Of a stretch of DNA of 64,000 bases, positions 59,742 through 64,000 are shown piece by piece. The DNA lies in assembly GCF_014651695.1 (NCBI RefSeq), contig NZ_BMXJ01000001.1, positions 784,944 through 848,943 of the forward strand, read 5' to 3'. A model generated the notes under the pieces. That model did not search any database, was not told the origin of the DNA, and worked only from the letters and a program-made list of their open reading frames with translations. A program made the position numbers and the translations under genes. This DNA comes from Nocardiopsis terrae (GTDB lineage Bacteria; Actinomycetota; Actinomycetes; Streptosporangiales; Streptosporangiaceae). The first letter of the stretch is position 1. Every line of letters starts with the position of its first letter.

Positions 59742-61211
59742 TCACCGGGGCGCCCCGCTGGACCGGCCCGGGCCCGCGGCGGTGCGCCCCAGGGCGAGCG
59801 CAACGACCCCGGCCAGCAGCGAGACCGCGGCCAGAACCCAGAATCCGGCATGGGTGCCGGCCGCCGCGGCCGTCGGCGCGGAATCACCGTTATCCAGGCC
59901 GACCGCCGCTGCGGCGGCCGAGACCGGGGCGACGACCGCCAGCCCGACCCCGGCTCCGGACTCGTTGAAGGTGTTGAGCAGCCCCGAACCGACCCCGGCG
60001 TGCGTGACCGGGATCGGGGCCGAACCGAAGGTGTACAGCGGCACGAACATCGTCGGCAGACCCAGCCCGAACACCGCCAGCGCGGCGATCACCACGGCGG
60101 CCCCACCGGTTCCCGAAGCGGTCCCGGCGAGGATCACCGCGATCGAGGCCGCCTGAACGAGGACCCCGGCCAGGTGGACCCGGGTCATCCCGATCCGAGC
60201 CGCGAGGCCGGGGACCGCGAACGCCGAGACGAGAGACCCCAGACAGAGCGGCAACAGCGCGAACCCGGTCTCCAGCGGGGACATCCGGTGGACCGCCTGG
60301 AGGTGGTTGCTGGACAGGTACAGCGCTCCCAGCATGAGCGTCGCGGCCAGCAGCAGACCGAGCCCGGCCCAGGCGTAGGCCGGGGTGCGCAGGAGGAACA
60401 CCGGCAGCAGCGGGTCCGCACTGCGGTCCTGGTGTCGGAGCAGCAGGGTGAGGAGCACGGCGGAGGAGGCGAGCGCGGCCCACGGCCACGGTCGGCTCAG
60501 GCCCTCCTGGAGTTCGATGAGCCCGAAGCACAGCATCCCGGTCCCGAGCGTGGCGGCGGCCGCCGCGGGCAGGCGCAGCCTGGTCCCCGCCGCCCCGGGC
60601 ATCGGAGCGAGCCAGGTGAACGAGGCGGCGACCACCGCGACGACCACGGGGATGTTCACCAGGAACGCCCACCGCCAGGACAGGTACTCGACGACGACCC
60701 CGCCCAGGACCACACCGAGCACCGCGCCGATGACGCCCAGACCGCTCCACACCGCCAGGGCCGTGTTGAGCTGGGCCGGCACACGGCCGTAGACGGAGAC
60801 GATGACGGAGAGCGCCGAGGCCGAGAGCACCGCGGCCCCGGCCCCCTGGCAGAGGCGGGCCGCGACGAGAACGGCTTCCGTGGCGGCGACTCCACAGACC
60901 AGCGAGGCCGCACCGAACAGGACGAGTCCGAGGAGCAGTGCCCTGCGCCGCCCGAGGGCGTCGGCCAGACGACCGCCGAACAACAGCAGCGCGCCGTAGG
61001 TGAGGAGGTAACCGCTGATCGTCCACTGCAGGGCGGTGGTCCCGGCCCGGAGGTCGCGGCCGATCGACGGGAGCGCGACGTTGACGATCGTCGAGTCGAG
61101 CATGACGAGCATCTGCGCGATGCCGACGATCGCCAGGGCTGACCAGGAGGCTCTGGCCGTCACCGGGTCGGGCGGGAGCGGTGCGGCTTGCGAAGGGGTT
61201 CTGTCGGTCAT
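59742..61211 (-). CDS. MFS drug exporter (EmrB/QacA, 14-TMS DHA2 type)
   Basis: The 489-residue exporter has about 14 helices. The family landmarks are LVMLDSTIVNVALPSIGRDL (motif D1), LLFGGRLADALGRRRALLLG (motif A) and GLGVIGAVLGVVLGGVVVEY (motif C, antiporter signature). The ATG at 61211 is chosen over longer frames because it starts just before the first helix and lies downstream of the palindromic operators. It is divergent from a MarR gene, which probably represses it, and convergent with the ABC-F gene. Confidence 0.88.
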   Translation of the reverse strand: MTDRTPSQAAPLPPDPVTARASWSALAIVGIAQMLVMLDSTIVNVALPSIGRDLRAGTTALQWTISGYLLTYGALLLFGGRLADALGRRRALLLGLVLFGAASLVCGVAATEAVLVAARLCQGAGAAVLSASALSVIVSVYGRVPAQLNTALAVWSGLGVIGAVLGVVLGGVVVEYLSWRWAFLVNIPVVVAVVAASFTWLAPMPGAAGTRLRLPAAAAATLGTGMLCFGLIELQEGLSRPWPWAALASSAVLLTLLLRHQDRSADPLLPVFLLRTPAYAWAGLGLLLAATLMLGALYLSSNHLQAVHRMSPLETGFALLPLCLGSLVSAFAVPGLAARIGMTRVHLAGVLVQAASIAVILAGTASGTGGAAVVIAALAVFGLGLPTMFVPLYTFGSAPIPVTHAGVGSGLLNTFNESGAGVGLAVVAPVSAAAAAVGLDNGDSAPTAAAAGTHAGFWVLAAVSLLAGVVALALGRTAAGPGRSSGAPR

Positions 61212-61248
61212 CGTGCGGACCTTTCCCGACGGGGGCGAAGCGTGATTT

Positions 61249-61301
61249 ATATGCTCGCGCATATTGTTTCGACCGACAGAGTACATGCCCGGGCATACAA
61301 T
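61249..61301. promoter_or_regulatory. Divergent MarR operators and promoters
   Basis: Palindrome ATATGCTCGCGCATAT (61249-61264) lies over the AT-rich start region of the exporter. ATGCCCGGGCAT (61285-61296) lies between the marR -35-like CCGACA (61273-61278) and its -10 TACAAT (61296-61301), 17 bases apart. Two operators in one gap allow the MarR protein to repress both genes. Confidence 0.65.
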
Positions 61302-61324
61302 AGGGGCGGGAGAGAGGAGAACCA

Positions 61325-61810
61325 GTGACTGCACCCCGCGCAACCGAGGCGGCGGCCCACCGCGCCCTCGAAGCCTGGCTCGGCATCGCCCGCCCCGTCG
61401 AGGCGGTCAGCGCCCGCGTCGAGGCCAAACTCGGCGAACAGCACTCCCTCTGCCTGAGCGCCTACGAGATCATGGCCCACCTGATCGGGCACCCCGGCTG
61501 GACACCCCTGTCAGAGGTGTGCCGGGCGGTCGGCCGCTCACAGCCCCGCATCTCCCGCCTGGTCACCCAGATGCAGGACCAGGGACTGGTCGACCGCGAA
61601 CGCGTGGCCGGTGACGGCCGCGCCTTCCAGCTCAGGCTCACCGACGAGGGACACCGCGTCCACTCCCGGGCCTCGACCACCCTCGCCCGGACCCTGGAGG
61701 AGGCGACCCGCGAACACCCACCGCTCGCAGAGCTCCTCCCCCGTCCCGCGACCGGGCCCGACGCCGTGTCGACGAATCAACCTGGCGCCATGTCGACGAA
61801 TCGGCTGTAG
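61325..61810 (+). CDS. MarR-family regulator
   Basis: The 161-residue regulator has a winged helix (WTPLSEVCRAVGRSQPRISR, then LVTQMQDQGLVDRERVAGDG and the wing RAFQLRLTDEG) and terminal helices. AGAGGAG lies before the GTG. The tail VSTNQPGAMSTNRL is a tandem repeat (STN twice) written on the other strand by the dnaB 3' end; the two genes overlap by 34 bases, tail to tail. It probably represses the divergent exporter until a drug binds. Confidence 0.87.
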   Translation: MTAPRATEAAAHRALEAWLGIARPVEAVSARVEAKLGEQHSLCLSAYEIMAHLIGHPGWTPLSEVCRAVGRSQPRISRLVTQMQDQGLVDRERVAGDGRAFQLRLTDEGHRVHSRASTTLARTLEEATREHPPLAELLPRPATGPDAVSTNQPGAMSTNRL

Positions 61811-64000
61811 TGGCCCTGGAAGGCGACGGTCACGTCGGCGGTCGGGCCGTTACGGTGCTTGGCCACGATGATGTCGGCCTCGCCCGCGCGCGGGGACTCC
61901 TTGTCGTGCACGTCCTCGCGGTAGAGCAGGATGACCATGTCCGCGTCCTGCTCGATACTGCCCGACTCGCGAAGATCCGACACCTGTGGGCGTTTGTCAG
62001 TGCGCTGTTCCGGGCCACGGTTGAGCTGGGACAGCGCCACCACGGGCACCTCCAACTCCTTGGCCAACAGCTTCAGCGAACGCGACATCTCCGAGACCTC
62101 CTGCTGACGGCTCTCCACCCGGCCGGGCGAGCTCATCAGCTGGAGGTAGTCGACGATCACCAGCTTGAGGTCGTGCTGCTGCTTGAGGCGGCGGCACTTG
62201 GCCCGGATCTCCATCATCGACATGTTCGGGGAGTCGTCGATGAACAGGGGCGCACTGGCCACCTCACCCATCCGTCTGGCCAGCCGCGCCCAGTCCTCGT
62301 CGGTCATCAGGCCCGAACGCATGGTGTGCAGCGGCACCCGCGCCTCCGCCGAGAGCAGGCGCATGACGATCTCGTTGCGCCCCATCTCCAGGCTGAAGAA
62401 AACGGACGTCATCTCGTTCTTGATGGACGCGGCACGCGCGAAGTCCAGGGCCAACGTGGAGTTGTGGGTGGGCACCATCGACCGCGTGGCGAGGAAGAGG
62501 TGATCCGGGTGATCGACCTGGACACACCGCACAGGAACACTGTCGACCAGGCGCACGTCGGTGATGAACCTCGACCCGGTTCGCGCGTGGGAACGCCCCT
62601 CGGATCGTTCACGGTGCGCAGCCTTCTTGCGTTCGATCCCGAAGACCTCCCGCTCGGATCCGAAGGTCATCGTGTAACAGGTGGAGCTCTCCTCGGTCCG
62701 CCCCTCGACCCTCTTGGTCGACAGACCGGTGCGGTACCCCAGGCTGTGCGCGAGCTCCCGGAAATCCATCGCCAGGCGCTTGTTGGTGACGGCGAACTGC
62801 ACGGACCCGCTCGTGTTGACGGTTCCGTCGCTGTCCAGAAGACCGGCGAGAAGTGCTCGCCGCTGAGCGACCGAGGATCGCAGATAGTCGGTGGGGATGT
62901 GTTTGTTTCCCAGGACACCCAGGGTCCGCAGCAGCGCCTGGACGCTCCCATGATCATCGGTGCACTGACGACACCGGGATCTGGAGAAACGGGGTCGACC
63001 GCAGTCGGGGCAACTGGTGTGCGGAACCGGCTCGGACATGAAACGGGCCTTGCTTCCGCAGGACTGCCCGCAAGTACGTACATGCGGCAGTTTCGGAGTG
63101 AAACCGGCCCCGCAGACGACGCAGGTCTTCTCTGCGGTCTCGGTCTCCTCGGTCGGGAGGAAGACGCCGTAGGCCCCCTTCGTCCGGCCGACCGGTTTGG
63201 TCACCAGCCCTTCTGCCTCGATGTTCCCGAGGACCTCCAGGTCGTTGGTGGTGATCCGTGCTGCTTGAGAGGCACCATCGCCCAGCCACATACCCAGGAA
63301 ATAGGGCGGCAGAAGCAGTTCCCGTTCAGGCAGATCCAGAGGTCCGGTGTTGTTCACCGAGTGGTTCAGCCTACGGTCAGCGGTCTTCAGGCGCACTGTG
63401 CGAGCGATCTCCGCCGTGGTTCGGACACCTGGCAGAACCTTGGGGGCGGTTCCCCCGGCCCGTGCCTCCTGCGCCGCTCGACGTGTGGCCCGCGTGTCGG
63501 TCAGCCACTGGTGTTGGGCGTCCGCGACCACCACGGTGCCGTCGTCGAACGTGACCTCGTAGCAGGGCCGGTCCCGCATCACGTCCGTCGCAGCGACAAC
63601 ACGGGTGGGACTGCCGTCGGCTGCGATGAGCTCGTCGCCGACCCGGACCTCACCCATCGTGGTCCACCCACCCGGGGTCGGCAGAGGCGTGTCCAGGGCC
63701 AAGGCCTTTCCCACGGCCGGCCTGGCGGCGATGATGACCATCTGCCCGGGGTGCAGGCCGTTGGTGAGGGCGTCGAAGTCGGCGAAGCCGGTGGGGACAC
63801 CGGTCATGCTGCCGTCGTTGGCGCCGATGGCCTCGATCTCGTCCAGGGCGCCCGGCATGATGTCGCCGAGGACCACGTAGTCCTCGCCCGTGCGCTTCTC
63901 CGCGACCCGGTAGATCTCGGCCTGGGCGTGGTCGACGAGGTCGTCGACCTCTCCGTCCCCCGCGTAGCCGATCTGCGCGATCCGCGTGCCGACCTCGACC
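61777..64000 (-). CDS. dnaB: Replicative DNA helicase DnaB, partial, interrupted by an intein
   Basis: Only the C-terminal helicase part is in the window; the frame continues past 64000. The linker and RecA-like core start with GVPTGFADFDALTNGLHPGQ. Walker A is split: ARPAVGK, the 415-residue intein, then STLALDFARAA. After splicing, the motifs are FFSLEMGRNEIVMRLLSAEA, LVIVDYLQLMSSPGR (Walker B) and VVALSQLNRGPEQR. The end is SGSIEQDADMVILLYRED and YSRFVDMAPG. Helicase function therefore depends on splicing. Its 3' end overlaps the convergent marR gene by 34 bases. Confidence 0.95.
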   Translation of the reverse strand, partial: VEVGTRIAQIGYAGDGEVDDLVDHAQAEIYRVAEKRTGEDYVVLGDIMPGALDEIEAIGANDGSMTGVPTGFADFDALTNGLHPGQMVIIAARPAVGKALALDTPLPTPGGWTTMGEVRVGDELIAADGSPTRVVAATDVMRDRPCYEVTFDDGTVVVADAQHQWLTDTRATRRAAQEARAGGTAPKVLPGVRTTAEIARTVRLKTADRRLNHSVNNTGPLDLPERELLLPPYFLGMWLGDGASQAARITTNDLEVLGNIEAEGLVTKPVGRTKGAYGVFLPTEETETAEKTCVVCGAGFTPKLPHVRTCGQSCGSKARFMSEPVPHTSCPDCGRPRFSRSRCRQCTDDHGSVQALLRTLGVLGNKHIPTDYLRSSVAQRRALLAGLLDSDGTVNTSGSVQFAVTNKRLAMDFRELAHSLGYRTGLSTKRVEGRTEESSTCYTMTFGSEREVFGIERKKAAHRERSEGRSHARTGSRFITDVRLVDSVPVRCVQVDHPDHLFLATRSMVPTHNSTLALDFARAASIKNEMTSVFFSLEMGRNEIVMRLLSAEARVPLHTMRSGLMTDEDWARLARRMGEVASAPLFIDDSPNMSMMEIRAKCRRLKQQHDLKLVIVDYLQLMSSPGRVESRQQEVSEMSRSLKLLAKELEVPVVALSQLNRGPEQRTDKRPQVSDLRESGSIEQDADMVILLYREDVHDKESPRAGEADIIVAKHRNGPTADVTVAFQGHYSRFVDMAPG
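62461..63705 (-). other. Class 3-type DnaB intein with LAGLIDADG endonuclease and eight-cysteine insert
   Basis: The 415-residue intein begins ALALDTPLPTPGGWTTMGEV with Ala instead of Cys or Ser, and ends MVPTHN before Ser of the extein. Class 3 inteins lack the first nucleophile and use Trp-Cys-Thr. Here Trp67 (AQHQWLT, block B), Cys394 (VRCVQVD, block F) and Thr413 (PTHN, block G) fit. Endonuclease motifs are YFLGMWLGDGAS and ALLAGLLDSDGTV. Between them lies an insert with four Cys pairs (CVVC, CGQSC, CPDC, CRQC), likely two zinc ribbons. The insertion point is between Lys and Ser of the P-loop. Confidence 0.9.

Overview
The window is high-GC, densely coded actinobacterial chromosome. Gene content, GTG/TTG starts, XRE/DUF397 modules and the dnaX, recR, lysC-asd and dnaB neighbourhood suggest a Nocardiopsis-like member of the Streptosporangiales. 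That name is inference, not a database match. A perfect 14-bp parS core, two paired DnaA-box palindromes, SRP RNA, three tRNAs and dnaB suggest the segment lies in the oriC-proximal half of the chromosome.

Layout. 1-5.5 kb: a somewhat less GC-rich cluster with two ATP-grasp ligases, an MFS exporter, a TrmB/LuxR-like regulator and a GNAT, probably a small peptide or amide natural-product or self-protection locus. 5.7-15.7 kb: tRNA-Arg, then a catabolic regulon (gabT, gabD, a GntR/FCD regulator, two Asp/Glu-racemase-fold enzymes, DUF3830, a D-2-hydroxyacid dehydrogenase and an amidase). It shares an operator GATTGTYGACAATC at three promoter regions and is interrupted by a Fic toxin-antitoxin pair. 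15.7-21 kb: a DevR/DosR-like response regulator with candidate own boxes, an OmpR-type regulator remnant, DUF1304, parS, a CopB-type copper ATPase with two CsoR-like operators, and a PAP2 phosphatase. 21-26 kb: a GntR regulator and the pdhABC genes for E1alpha, E1beta and E2. 26-32 kb: a regulatory accessory island (two RsbW-like ATPases, a 43-residue zinc-knuckle-like ORF, two XRE/DUF5753 regulators, two DUF397 proteins, DUF6879). 32-42 kb: mixed housekeeping (cupin fusion, HhH protein, asd-lysC, recR, YbaB, MerR plus ene-reductase, PIMT-like methyltransferase). 42-56 kb: TetR, dnaX, ffs, tRNA-Ser(GGA), secreted protease, PoxB-like enzyme, SGNH hydrolase, FadH-like reductase plus PadR, tRNA-Ser(CGA), tadA with two associated proteins, and upp. 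56-61.8 kb: small membrane proteins, then an antibiotic-resistance cassette (ABC-F with a seven-residue leader peptide; MFS plus MarR). 61.8-64 kb: dnaB interrupted by a large intein with class 3 features.

The most distinctive points are: the ABC-F leader MRLYFFL behind a promoter overlapped by a TetR-type operator whose near-identical copy precedes the TetR gene 15 kb away; the class 3 type DnaB intein carrying an eight-cysteine insert; the fused Phd/VbhA-like antitoxin for Fic, with a perfect 38-bp palindrome at its promoter; the GntR-linked catabolic regulon; and a structured intergenic element beside asd.
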